From positions 124,001 through 188,000 of the forward strand of contig JBKBII010000003.1 of NCBI GenBank assembly GCA_046299415.1: 64,000 nt of DNA, read 5' to 3'. Source of the DNA: JBKBII01 sp046299415. Lineage in GTDB: Bacteria; Pseudomonadota; Gammaproteobacteria; Ectothiorhodospirales; Ectothiorhodospiraceae. Both the position numbers and the translations under genes were made by a program. Positions 43,088 to 51,634 of this stretch are shown here, piece by piece; positions within the stretch are counted from its first letter, which is position 1, and each line of letters starts with the position of its first letter. Under the pieces are notes generated by a model. The model worked only from the letters and a program-made list of their open reading frames with translations. It searched no databases and was not told where the DNA came from.

Positions 43088-43211
43088 TCTTTAATCCCCT
43101 GAACGTCGCCAAGTCTCGCGTCAACAGTCGGTGGTTTGAACCCAGCAGCCCGCGGGTGACAGTGACTGCGACCAGAAACCCAGGCCCGGCAGCGTCAATG
43201 ACACACAAAGT

Positions 43212-44132
43212 TCAAGCACTAGCGCCCACGGGTCCATAAACAATCGGCATCCCGAGGGCCTCGTCGCGCGCGTCGAAGGTCACGTATTCCCACGCTTCGG
43301 TGCGCTCACGCAAACCACGAATCAGACGATTATTCAGGTCATGCCCAGACTTATAGCCTGTGAATGCGCCGATAAGACTATGACCAAGAAGGTAAAGATC
43401 CCCGACCACGTCAAGAATCTTATGCTTGACGAGCTCGTTGTCGTAACGCAGGCCTTCCTCGTTCAGAATCTTGAAATCATCAAGCACGATAGCGTTATCG
43501 AGGCTGCCGCCGAGCGCCAAGTGGTTGGCCCGCAACGCCTCGATATCGCGCATGAATCCGAAGGTTCGCGCCCTAGATACCTCGCGAATGAACGAAGTCG
43601 AAGAAAAATCCAGCTCGGCGCGCTGACTGCCACGATCAAACATCGGGTGCTCAAAGTCGATGCAGAACCCAACCTTGAAGCCGTCATAGGGCTCGAGTCG
43701 AACCCATTTGTCATCACCCTTGATCTCGATCGTGTCAAGCACACGAATGAAACGCTTAGGCGCGTCCTGCTCCTTGATTCCGGCCGACTGCAAAAGGAAC
43801 ACGAACGGTCCCGCGCTGCCGTCCATGATCGGCACCTCGGGCGCAGACACATCGACGTGCAGATTATCGATACCAAGCCCAGCCACCGCGGACAGCAGAT
43901 GCTCGACCGTCGACACTCGCACCCCGTCGGCCACGAGAGTCGTTGATAAGCGTGTATCGCCGACATTTTCGGCGCAAGCCGGAATGCAAACCGGCTCATC
44001 GAGATCCGTGCGATGGAAGATCACCCCGGTATTAGGCGCGGCCGGACGAAGTGTCAGCGTGACTTTCTTACCAGTGTGAAGGCCGACGCCAGTGGCGCGG
44101 ATGCTGTTTTTAAGTGTGCGTTGTCGGATCAA
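43212..44132 (-). CDS. lpxC: UDP-3-O-acyl-N-acetylglucosamine deacetylase LpxC
   Basis: LpxC performs the committed step of lipid A synthesis, using zinc. I choose the TTG at 44130-44132 because it gives MIRQRTLKNSIRATGVGLHT, the family's normal start, and 306 residues, the usual length. No ATG or GTG lies nearby. The zinc ligands are H78 in STVEHLLSA and the HKILDVVGD residues near 237-241, with SGHDLNN later. It follows ftsZ after 252 bases. Confidence 0.95.
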   Translation of the reverse strand: MIRQRTLKNSIRATGVGLHTGKKVTLTLRPAAPNTGVIFHRTDLDEPVCIPACAENVGDTRLSTTLVADGVRVSTVEHLLSAVAGLGIDNLHVDVSAPEVPIMDGSAGPFVFLLQSAGIKEQDAPKRFIRVLDTIEIKGDDKWVRLEPYDGFKVGFCIDFEHPMFDRGSQRAELDFSSTSFIREVSRARTFGFMRDIEALRANHLALGGSLDNAIVLDDFKILNEEGLRYDNELVKHKILDVVGDLYLLGHSLIGAFTGYKSGHDLNNRLIRGLRERTEAWEYVTFDARDEALGMPIVYGPVGASA

Positions 44133-44384
44133 GACCTGCGCCCCTCGTTTTCGGGCCAGCGTAGAGCCTCGCCGCTCCGCGCCAGTGAATGACAACATTA
44201 TTGCAGGAAACCTGGACAAGGGCGAACAGGCTCCGCAGCCGCTGCTTTGGCGACAAACAACACCGACGATCGCGCAATCGCTGCGACTGTTCGACGATGA
44301 GCGCCGGAGGTACTCCCGGCGTCGCCGCAGACGCGACATCAAAATCCGGTGACCGTGCCCGGTATCCGCCTAGCCTCGTTGCAA
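44133..44384 (-). other. Intergenic region between ftsZ and lpxC
   Basis: This 252-base gap should hold the lpxC promoter. An AATAAT lies about 70 bases before the lpxC start on the minus strand, but the -35 partner is weak. No hairpin terminator for ftsZ is obvious. Confidence 0.3.
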
Positions 44385-45560
44385 TCAATCCGCCTGACGA
44401 CGCAAAAAAGACGGAATGTCGAGCGTGTCTCCGTGTGCTGGACCGCGCGGATTGTCGCTCTGAGTCGGCACCGAACGGCCACGTGATCCATCATGTCCAC
44501 CAAAGGCAAAACCATCCGTGCCGGTACGCCCGATCTGCATCGCTTCAGAACGATCGACGATACGGATCTGCGTCCGTGATTTCGACTCGACCATCGCGGC
44601 TGGCTGCCCAAGACCCGTGGCAACGAGTGTCACACGCAGTTCATCGCTCATTTCAGGATCAATGACGGTGCCTACGACGACCGTTGCGTCATCGGCGGCC
44701 AACGCCCGCACAGCCTCGCCGACTTCTTCAAACTCGCCAACACCCATATCGAGCCCGCCGGTCACGTTGACCAGAATTCCGCGCGCGCCGCGGATATCGA
44801 TGTCGTCGAGCAGCGGGCTGGCAATCGCGGATTCCGCCGCCATCCGCGCGCGCTCTTCACCGCTGCCCGTGCCCGTACCCATCATCGCCATACCCATTTC
44901 GCGCATGACAGCGCGAACGTCAGCAAAGTCGACATTGATCAGGCCCGGACGCGTGATCAGTTCGGAGATCCCCTGAACCGCACCGAACAGCACGTTGTTG
45001 GCCGCCTTGAACGCGTCGAGAATGCTCGTGTTCTTGCCGAGAACCGACAACAGTTTTTCATTCGGAATTGTGATCAGCGAATCGACATGCTCGCCAAGGG
45101 CCTTGATCCCGCTCATGGCAACCTGCATGCGCTTCTGCCCCTCGAACGGAAACGGCTTGGTCACGACCGCTACGGTCAGGATGCCCATTTCCTTGGCGAT
45201 CTGCGCCACCACAGGCGCCGCGCCAGTGCCGGTACCACCGCCCATGCCCGAGGTGATGAACACCATGTCCGCGCCATGCAAGACCTCCTGAATGCGTTCG
45301 CGATCCTCAAGCGCCGCCTCGCGGCCCACGGCCGGGTCAGCTCCAGCGCCGAGACCCTTGGTGATATCACCGCCGAGCTGAATCAACGTTTTGGCGTCGA
45401 GTCCGCGCAGGGCCTGGGCGTCGGTATTGGCGCAAATGAACTCGACGCCCTCGAGATCGGCATGAACCATGTGCTGGACAGCGTTGCCGCCACCACCACC
45501 CACACCGATGACCTTGATCGTAGCGTTTTCACTGTAGGTATCCATGAGTTCGAAGTGCAT
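44385..45560 (-). CDS. ftsZ: Cell division protein FtsZ
   Basis: FtsZ is the tubulin-like GTPase that forms the Z ring. The ATG at 45558-45560 has AGGAG seven bases upstream and gives 391 residues beginning MHFELMDTYSENATIKVIGV. The tubulin signature is GGGTGTGAAPV near residue 110. The C-terminal peptide LDIPSFLRRQAD, the site bound by FtsA and ZipA, is intact. It is preceded by a 205-base gap after ftsA. Confidence 0.97.
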   Translation of the reverse strand: MHFELMDTYSENATIKVIGVGGGGGNAVQHMVHADLEGVEFICANTDAQALRGLDAKTLIQLGGDITKGLGAGADPAVGREAALEDRERIQEVLHGADMVFITSGMGGGTGTGAAPVVAQIAKEMGILTVAVVTKPFPFEGQKRMQVAMSGIKALGEHVDSLITIPNEKLLSVLGKNTSILDAFKAANNVLFGAVQGISELITRPGLINVDFADVRAVMREMGMAMMGTGTGSGEERARMAAESAIASPLLDDIDIRGARGILVNVTGGLDMGVGEFEEVGEAVRALAADDATVVVGTVIDPEMSDELRVTLVATGLGQPAAMVESKSRTQIRIVDRSEAMQIGRTGTDGFAFGGHDGSRGRSVPTQSDNPRGPAHGDTLDIPSFLRRQAD

Positions 45561-45765
45561 AACATTTCTCCTGGTGGCCGTCTTTGAATGGCAAAAAATC
45601 GCTGAATGAACATCAAAAATTTGATCTGAGCGTGGTCTCGAGCTGTCGTGTCGAGCGCTGGCGGACGAGACGTGAGGGGCGATCAAGAATCAGTCCTGAT
45701 TTTTGAACCCTCTGGGTGGTGATCGTGGACGAGTCATGGTTTTAGGATTCAACGTTTCGGCGTTC
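45561..45765 (-). other. Intergenic region between ftsA and ftsZ
   Basis: This 205-base gap is the only break in the ftsL-to-ftsZ run. It contains a short palindrome AATCAG-GA-CTGATT (minus strand) around 45688-45701 with an A-run before it. It probably contains an ftsZ promoter. The best candidate -35 (TTGATG) is followed by a weak -10 at 17 bases, so I do not call one. Confidence 0.35.
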
Positions 45766-47043
45766 TCAAAACAAATCCGCGATGCGCTCGCGCACGCGCT
45801 GCCAGATCGTCGGCGGCCGACTTCTCTCGCCGATCTCGTCAGGCCGCCCGCGCTCGGCGTAGCGCAACAAACCCACACCGGTGGAATGCAGAGGACTCGT
45901 CAACAAGCCCTGCAGACCTTCAACGCCGATCGGCGATCCGACGCGTACTGGACGCTGAAAAACCTCCTCCGCCAGTTCGGTGACGCCTTCGATTCGGGCG
46001 CCCCCCCCGGTCAGCACCATGCCTGTCGGGATGCGGTGATCGACGCCGGCTCGTTTGAGCTCGAGCAAGATCTGCTCGAATAACTCTTCATAGCGGGGCT
46101 CGACCACCGACGCCAACATCTGTCGCGACAGACGGCGAGCCGGGCGATCGCCGACGCCCGGCACCTCGAGTTCATGGGCAGGATCCGCGAGCGAACGCAA
46201 CGCGCAGGCATAGCGGGTCTTGATGTCCTCGGCGTAGGCCGTCGGCGTCTGTAACGCGATCGCAATGTCGTTCGTCACTTGATCGCCAGCGACCGGCAAA
46301 ACGGCCGAATGCTCAAGGGCTCCGTTGATCCACACGGCGATATCGGTGGTGCCAGCGCCAATATCGACCAAACAAACGCCGAGATCGCGCTCGTCGTCGG
46401 TCAACACCGCGTGGCTTGAGGCCAACGACGCCAGTGTCAAACCTTCGACCTGTAGCCCACAGCGCTCGACACATTTCGCAATGTTCTGCGTCGCGGACAC
46501 GGCGGCCGTGACGAGGTGAACGCGTGCCTCCAGACGCACGCCAGCCATCCCGATCGGATTGCGTATCCCGCCGTCTTTATCGAGGATGTATTCCTGCGGG
46601 ATCACATGAAGAATGCGCTGGTCGGCTGGAATCGCGAGGGCGCGGGCTGCATCGATCACGCGATCGAGGTCACTCGGACGCACCTCGCCATCCTGAATCG
46701 CCACCACGCCGATCGAGTTGTAGGCGCGCAAGTGCGCGCCGCTAATTGCGGTGTGGACTGCATGTACCTGGGCCTCGGCCATTTGCTCGGCCTCTCGCAC
46801 CGCCTGCTGAATGGCTTGGGTCGTAGCGTCGATATGCACGACTACGCCCTTCTTCAGGCCCTTGCTCGGGGCGCGACCGATACCAACGACGCGAAGGTTC
46901 GACGGCGCCACTCCGCCCTCACGCGCACCCACAACCGTCGGCAATTCACCGATGATCGCTTCGACACGATCGGTGCCGATATCAAGCGCCACGATCAGCT
47001 CCGCATCGCGTCGTGCTTGTGTCTTGTTGACTTCGCGTTCCAG
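45766..47043 (-). CDS. ftsA: Cell division protein FtsA, probable CTG start
   Basis: FtsA is an actin-like protein that tethers FtsZ to the membrane. No ATG, GTG or TTG lies at the expected start. A CTG at 47041-47043, with AAGGAG ending seven bases upstream, gives 425 residues beginning MEREVNKTQARRDAELIVAL, a normal length. An ATG at 47110-47112 would overlap ftsQ by 65 bases and add an odd basic tail. Actin-family motifs include VALDIGTDRVEAIIGE and VDIGAGTTDIAVW, and the C-terminal amphipathic helix TIWQRVRERIADLF is present. Confidence 0.9.
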   Translation of the reverse strand: MEREVNKTQARRDAELIVALDIGTDRVEAIIGELPTVVGAREGGVAPSNLRVVGIGRAPSKGLKKGVVVHIDATTQAIQQAVREAEQMAEAQVHAVHTAISGAHLRAYNSIGVVAIQDGEVRPSDLDRVIDAARALAIPADQRILHVIPQEYILDKDGGIRNPIGMAGVRLEARVHLVTAAVSATQNIAKCVERCGLQVEGLTLASLASSHAVLTDDERDLGVCLVDIGAGTTDIAVWINGALEHSAVLPVAGDQVTNDIAIALQTPTAYAEDIKTRYACALRSLADPAHELEVPGVGDRPARRLSRQMLASVVEPRYEELFEQILLELKRAGVDHRIPTGMVLTGGGARIEGVTELAEEVFQRPVRVGSPIGVEGLQGLLTSPLHSTGVGLLRYAERGRPDEIGERSRPPTIWQRVRERIADLF

Positions 47044-47047
47044 GGGG

Positions 47048-47914
47048 TCACTCCTTCGACGAAGATTCGTCGTCCTTGCGGGCGGCGAACGCCACAGCGG
47101 CGCCGTGCGCATACCGAAGATCAACGCGCACCGGTCGGGCATCGGCGCGCAACGTCTGTAGACGGGGCCACAGGGCGGCGATCCGCTCGACTCGCTTCAA
47201 GTCAAGATCGCGCCCCATCGCGATTTCCACGCCGCCAGTCAGCTCGATCGTCCAGGCGCCGCGCTCCGACTGGCGAATTCCGACGACTTCCAGTCCTGCA
47301 TCGCCGAGCTGCGACGACACGAACAGAAACCGCTGAACCATCGATGCCTCGCTACCATCTGGCCCCGACAGAGCAGGTAAACCCGCATAGCGCGACTGAT
47401 CGACCGGACCGAAGGCGCGTCCAAAGCGATCAATCAAGGCGTCGTCGCGCCAACGCGCCACCGGCCACCGCTCAACGACTGCCACTTCAATACGGCCCGG
47501 CCAGACCCGACGCACGTCAGCATCAGCGACCCACGGCTCGCTGAGTGCTCGTCGACGCACTGCTGCCAAATCGGTTGCAAAAAAACCATCAACCACTGGC
47601 TCGAGTCGCTGGACAAGGACGTCTGCAGAAATCTCGACGAGCGGCGCACGAGAGGCGATGACATAGGCTTGAGCATCAGGGTCGAAAGACCGATACGCCC
47701 CGGTCGTCCACGCCGACCAGCCGGCAACGATTGCAACCCCAAAAGCGACACCTATCAGCGCCCAGCTGCCTGCGCCAAAAACCTGTGTCCCATGCATCAG
47801 CCACTGCGCACGCCGCTCAGCGGCCGGTACGCGGCGCACTGCACCACGACGCGGCCGACTATCCGAACCGGAGTCGGCGTAATGCGCTGCGCGGCCGAAT
47901 CGTTCGCGCCTCAT
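47048..47914 (-). CDS. ftsQ: Cell division protein FtsQ
   Basis: FtsQ is a bitopic divisome protein linking early and late assembly, binding FtsB and FtsL. The 288-residue product has a basic cytoplasmic tail, one membrane segment at about residues 49-70 (ALIGVAFGVAIVAGWSAW), a POTRA domain (VDGFFATDLAAVRRRALSEP, then VRRVWPGRIEVAVVERWPVA), and a beta domain. The ATG overlaps the murB-ddl stop (ATGA). Confidence 0.93.
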   Translation of the reverse strand: MRRERFGRAAHYADSGSDSRPRRGAVRRVPAAERRAQWLMHGTQVFGAGSWALIGVAFGVAIVAGWSAWTTGAYRSFDPDAQAYVIASRAPLVEISADVLVQRLEPVVDGFFATDLAAVRRRALSEPWVADADVRRVWPGRIEVAVVERWPVARWRDDALIDRFGRAFGPVDQSRYAGLPALSGPDGSEASMVQRFLFVSSQLGDAGLEVVGIRQSERGAWTIELTGGVEIAMGRDLDLKRVERIAALWPRLQTLRADARPVRVDLRYAHGAAVAFAARKDDESSSKE

Positions 47915-50169
47915 GTCTCGACCCCTGGCTCGCCTTGATTCTCAGCGGCCGAGCCCTCTCTCGGAGAGCGACAAGACGCCGACTCAATCACTGGCCCAGC
48001 CGGTTCCGCCTCGCGAACCGTTGCCAAGATCTCGACGCACAGGCGTGCAAAATCCCATCCGATCGCTGTCGCGGCCTTCGGCACCAACGAGTGATCGGTC
48101 ATGCCCGGGGCTGTGTTGATCTCGAGCAAGAACAAGCGCCCAGCGCCGTCGCGCAAAAAGTCGACACGCCCCCAGCCACTCGCCCCAAGAGCGACAAACG
48201 CCGAGCGCGCAAGCCGTGCCATCGTCGCAAGCTCATCGTTCGACAAGTCAGGTGGGCAGACGTACCGCGTGCGATCGGAAACGTATTTCGCGTCGTAGTC
48301 GTAGAACCCACCCTCGACGATGATCTCGACCGGCGGCAACACACGATCGCCTACAATCCCCACGGTGAATTCACGCCCCTCGAGGTACCGTTCGACCAGG
48401 ATCTCACCAGGGAAGCGAGCCGCGTCGAAGACGGCCTGAGCCCACTCGGCAGCGCTTGTGACGATATGAACGCCCAACGATGAGCCCGCGGCTGCAGGCT
48501 TGACCACCACAGGCCACGGACCGACTCTGCGATCAATACCGTCACCCGGCACATCATCGATCAGCGCCTCAAGCCATTGCTCCAACTCATTTTCGAGCGG
48601 GCTATCAATCGCGGTCACCCGGGGTCGAGGTGGCCTTGAGGACGACTCGCCAGACTCATCCACGGCCGCATGACGCGACACCACTCGATACGGGACCACC
48701 GGTAATCCAGCCCCGGCCCAGATTCGTTTGCAGGCCAATTTATCCATGCCGATCGCGGAAGCCGCGACCCCCGATCCGGTGTAGGGCAAGCCTGCCAGCG
48801 ACAGACAGGCCTGGACGGTGCCATCTTCGCCAGCGCCACCGTGCAAAACGAGAAAGACCAAGGGCCTCGGCTCGTCCACCGCGGCAAGAATCGACTCGAT
48901 CAGACGCGGACCGCCATCCCAATCCACGCCCACGGCCTCGACGCCGGCGCGCTTGAGACCACCTAGCACGGCGCGTCCGGAAGCCAACGAGACCTCGCGC
49001 TCATCCGATGCGCCGCCCATCAACACGACGACAGGCTGTCCCCGAACGCCTGAATGCGCAGCGCTCGGTGTCGACGTCGGGTCTTTTACATCGTCAGTTT
49101 CGACGGCAGTGTTTCGTTTTCGGCCTTCACCCGGCAACGGAAGCGCGCCGAACGCCGGCTTTGAGTCAATCGCACCGCGAGCCGCGCCCGCTCGCCCGAG
49201 GATTCGCACCTCAGGATCCAGCGTCACCCCAAAGCGTCGATGAACCGCCGATCGCACCTGCGTGATCAAGGTTTCGATATCGCGAGCGCTTGCAGCGCCG
49301 TCGTGCACGATAAAGTTCGCGTGCTTCTCCGATACCCAGGCACCGCCAACACGCAAACCTTTCAGCCCCGCAGCCTCGATCAGTCGGCCCGCGTGATCAC
49401 CCGGCGGATTACGAAAGACCGAACCGCAAGACGGCTGCCCCTGCGGCTGTCGTTCTGCGCGCTCGCGCAACAACGCGCGGATTTTGTTTTCAACCGAGGC
49501 TCGCGCCGCAAAACCGGGTGCTTCCAAGCGCAACGTGACCGCCACCCACACTGCGTCAACCAACGCTTGTTCGATTGCGACCACAGAGCGATACGACGCG
49601 GCAAATGCGTCTACGGGACGCGTCAAAACCTGACCCGACCGAGTCACCAAATCGACTGACTCGACCAGGCGCCACGTCTCGCCACCCCAAGCGCCGGCGT
49701 TCATTGCCAAGGCGCCTCCAACCGTTCCGGGGATGCCGGCAAAGAACTCAAGTCCGCTCAATCCCTCGCGCGCGGCGAATCGTGCCGCCTGCGCGCACGC
49801 CAATCCGGCTTCGAGGCGAATCCGCGGGCCATCGAGGCGCGCCTTCGCGTTCAGGCGGCGCAGCGACACCGCCAATCCGTCGAGCCCACCATCGCGAATC
49901 AGAACGTTGGAACCCAAGCCCAGAACGGTACAGGGTACATCGCGCGGCACCGCCGCCAAACACGAGGCCAGAGCCGCAATATCAGCCGGCTCAAACCACC
50001 ACTCGGCCGGACCGCCCACGCGCCATGATGTGCGCTCAGCCAGACTGACTTCCCCAAGCAACCCAGGGCAAGCACCGACCCAAGTCGGCACCTCATCTTT
50101 AATCCGACAACCATCATGCCGATCAAAGGTATCGGATGACGTCGACAAGGCTTGACGTTCAGCGCTCAC
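47911..50169 (-). CDS. Fused MurB (UDP-MurNAc reductase) and Ddl (D-Ala-D-Ala ligase)
   Basis: One 752-residue reading frame joins two consecutive steps of peptidoglycan precursor synthesis. Residues 40-325 are MurB: GLGSNVLIRDGG for FAD binding, and SCGSVFRNPPGD with the catalytic serine near 250 and a glutamate near 320. It is a type II MurB (AGLKGLRVGG, EKHANFIV), unlike E. coli MurB. A linker of about 50 residues follows. Residues 378-752 are an ATP-grasp Ddl (VVVLMGGASDEREVSLASG, EINTAPGMTDHSLVP). There is an extra segment of about 40 residues inside Ddl. I take the GTG at 50167-50169, overlapping the murC stop by 11 bases. No stop or frameshift separates the halves. Confidence 0.93.
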   Translation of the reverse strand: MSAERQALSTSSDTFDRHDGCRIKDEVPTWVGACPGLLGEVSLAERTSWRVGGPAEWWFEPADIAALASCLAAVPRDVPCTVLGLGSNVLIRDGGLDGLAVSLRRLNAKARLDGPRIRLEAGLACAQAARFAAREGLSGLEFFAGIPGTVGGALAMNAGAWGGETWRLVESVDLVTRSGQVLTRPVDAFAASYRSVVAIEQALVDAVWVAVTLRLEAPGFAARASVENKIRALLRERAERQPQGQPSCGSVFRNPPGDHAGRLIEAAGLKGLRVGGAWVSEKHANFIVHDGAASARDIETLITQVRSAVHRRFGVTLDPEVRILGRAGAARGAIDSKPAFGALPLPGEGRKRNTAVETDDVKDPTSTPSAAHSGVRGQPVVVLMGGASDEREVSLASGRAVLGGLKRAGVEAVGVDWDGGPRLIESILAAVDEPRPLVFLVLHGGAGEDGTVQACLSLAGLPYTGSGVAASAIGMDKLACKRIWAGAGLPVVPYRVVSRHAAVDESGESSSRPPRPRVTAIDSPLENELEQWLEALIDDVPGDGIDRRVGPWPVVVKPAAAGSSLGVHIVTSAAEWAQAVFDAARFPGEILVERYLEGREFTVGIVGDRVLPPVEIIVEGGFYDYDAKYVSDRTRYVCPPDLSNDELATMARLARSAFVALGASGWGRVDFLRDGAGRLFLLEINTAPGMTDHSLVPKAATAIGWDFARLCVEILATVREAEPAGPVIESASCRSPREGSAAENQGEPGVET

Positions 50170-51634
50170 CGTGCCCCCCGTCCGCGAGCCCCTGCGCGAT
50201 GCGTCCGATATCTCCCGCGCCCTGCAACAACAAAACGTCGCCATCCTCAAGCAGGTCGCCGAGAACGGCCTCAAGCATCGCCACCTCTGGGACAAACACG
50301 GGCTCGACTCGCCCCCGCACTCGGATCGCTCGCGCCAGCGCACGGCCATCGGCGTGTTCGATCGGGGTCTCACCGGCGGCATAAACGTCGAGCAACACCA
50401 ACACGTCTGCGGCCGACAGGACGTCAACGAAATCCTCAAAGAGATCGCGGGTTCGGGTGTATCGATGCGGTTGAAACACCGTCACCAAGCGCCGCCCCGG
50501 AAAGGCCCCGCGAGCGGCCTCGAGCGTCACTGCCACCTCGGTCGGATGGTGACCGTAGTCGTCGACGAGCGTCACCGCATGCCCATCAAACCAGAGATCG
50601 CGTACTGCAAAACGACGTCCGATCCCCTGAAAACCTGCCAAAGCCCGCTGAACCGCATCGGTAGGCACATCGAACTCGCGCGCCACCGCGATTGCCGCCA
50701 AGGCATTTTGAACATTGTGGCGACCGGGCAGATTCAACTCGACATCGAAGCGCTCGCCATCGACAGCCACCTCGATTTGCGCAGTCAGGCCCGTGTAGCG
50801 CGCGCGCAGGGCACGAACCTGCGCGTCCTCGGCAAAACCGTAGGTCACACGTGGCCGCTGAATCGCCGCAGCGATCGTCCGAACCTCCGGATCATCGATA
50901 CCCAGCACCGCGAGCCCGTAGAACGGCAGGTGATGTAAAAACTCGCAAAACGTCTCGCGCAACCGACCAAAATCGCCGCCATAGGTCGCGAGATGGTCCG
51001 CCTCAACATTCGTCACCACCGCGATCATCGGCTGCAAATGCAAAAACGACGCGTCCGACTCATCGGCCTCAGCGACCAGAATCTCGCCACTACCCAGCGC
51101 GGAATGCGCCGCGCTCGAGTTCAGACGGCCACCGATCACATACGTCGGATCGAGGTCCGCCTCGGCGAGCACACTCGCAATCAAACTCGTAGTCGTCGTC
51201 TTGCCGTGCGTCCCAGCGACAGCGACACCAAAACGAAAACGCATCAATTCGGCCAGCATCTCGGCGCGGCGCACTACCGGAATTCCTGCCGTCTGTGCGG
51301 CGCGCCACTCAGGATTCGATGAGTCGACCGCACTCGAAACGACGACCGCGTCAACGCCCTCGACATGGCCCGCGTCGTGACCGATTGAAATGCAAATCCC
51401 GAGTGCCTCGAGACGACGAGTCATCGCGCCCGCGACGATATCCGAACCCGACACTTGATATCCGAGCTGATGCAAGACTTCGGCAATACCGCCCATGCCG
51501 GCACCACCGATGCCGACAAAGTGCATCCGACGTACGCGACGCATGGCCGCCGCCCGGCTGTAATCACGCACGCCCGGGCGCAGTGACAAACGCGCCTGTA
51601 CTGACTCAGTCGCCACCAGAGATTCTTTTTTCAC
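50159..51634 (-). CDS. murC: UDP-N-acetylmuramate--L-alanine ligase MurC
   Basis: MurC adds L-alanine to UDP-MurNAc. The start is a GTG at 51632-51634 overlapping the murG stop (GTGA). The 491-residue product is the normal length, with MHFVGIGGAGMGGIAEVLHQ for substrate binding, the P-loop GTHGKTTT, and LVDDYGHHPTEVAVTLEA in the C-terminal domain. It is followed by murB-ddl, which overlaps its end. Confidence 0.97.
   Translation of the reverse strand: MKKESLVATESVQARLSLRPGVRDYSRAAAMRRVRRMHFVGIGGAGMGGIAEVLHQLGYQVSGSDIVAGAMTRRLEALGICISIGHDAGHVEGVDAVVVSSAVDSSNPEWRAAQTAGIPVVRRAEMLAELMRFRFGVAVAGTHGKTTTTSLIASVLAEADLDPTYVIGGRLNSSAAHSALGSGEILVAEADESDASFLHLQPMIAVVTNVEADHLATYGGDFGRLRETFCEFLHHLPFYGLAVLGIDDPEVRTIAAAIQRPRVTYGFAEDAQVRALRARYTGLTAQIEVAVDGERFDVELNLPGRHNVQNALAAIAVAREFDVPTDAVQRALAGFQGIGRRFAVRDLWFDGHAVTLVDDYGHHPTEVAVTLEAARGAFPGRRLVTVFQPHRYTRTRDLFEDFVDVLSAADVLVLLDVYAAGETPIEHADGRALARAIRVRGRVEPVFVPEVAMLEAVLGDLLEDGDVLLLQGAGDIGRIAQGLADGGHGER

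Noticed and set aside
42927..43208. A 93-codon minus-strand frame directly after lpxC
   Set aside because: It needs a TTG start with no ribosome binding site and overlaps the end of the DciA-like gene on the other strand.
45688..45701. AATCAG-GA-CTGATT palindrome in the ftsA-ftsZ gap as a terminator
   Set aside because: The loop would be two bases, and the T-run is on the strand that has no gene ending there.
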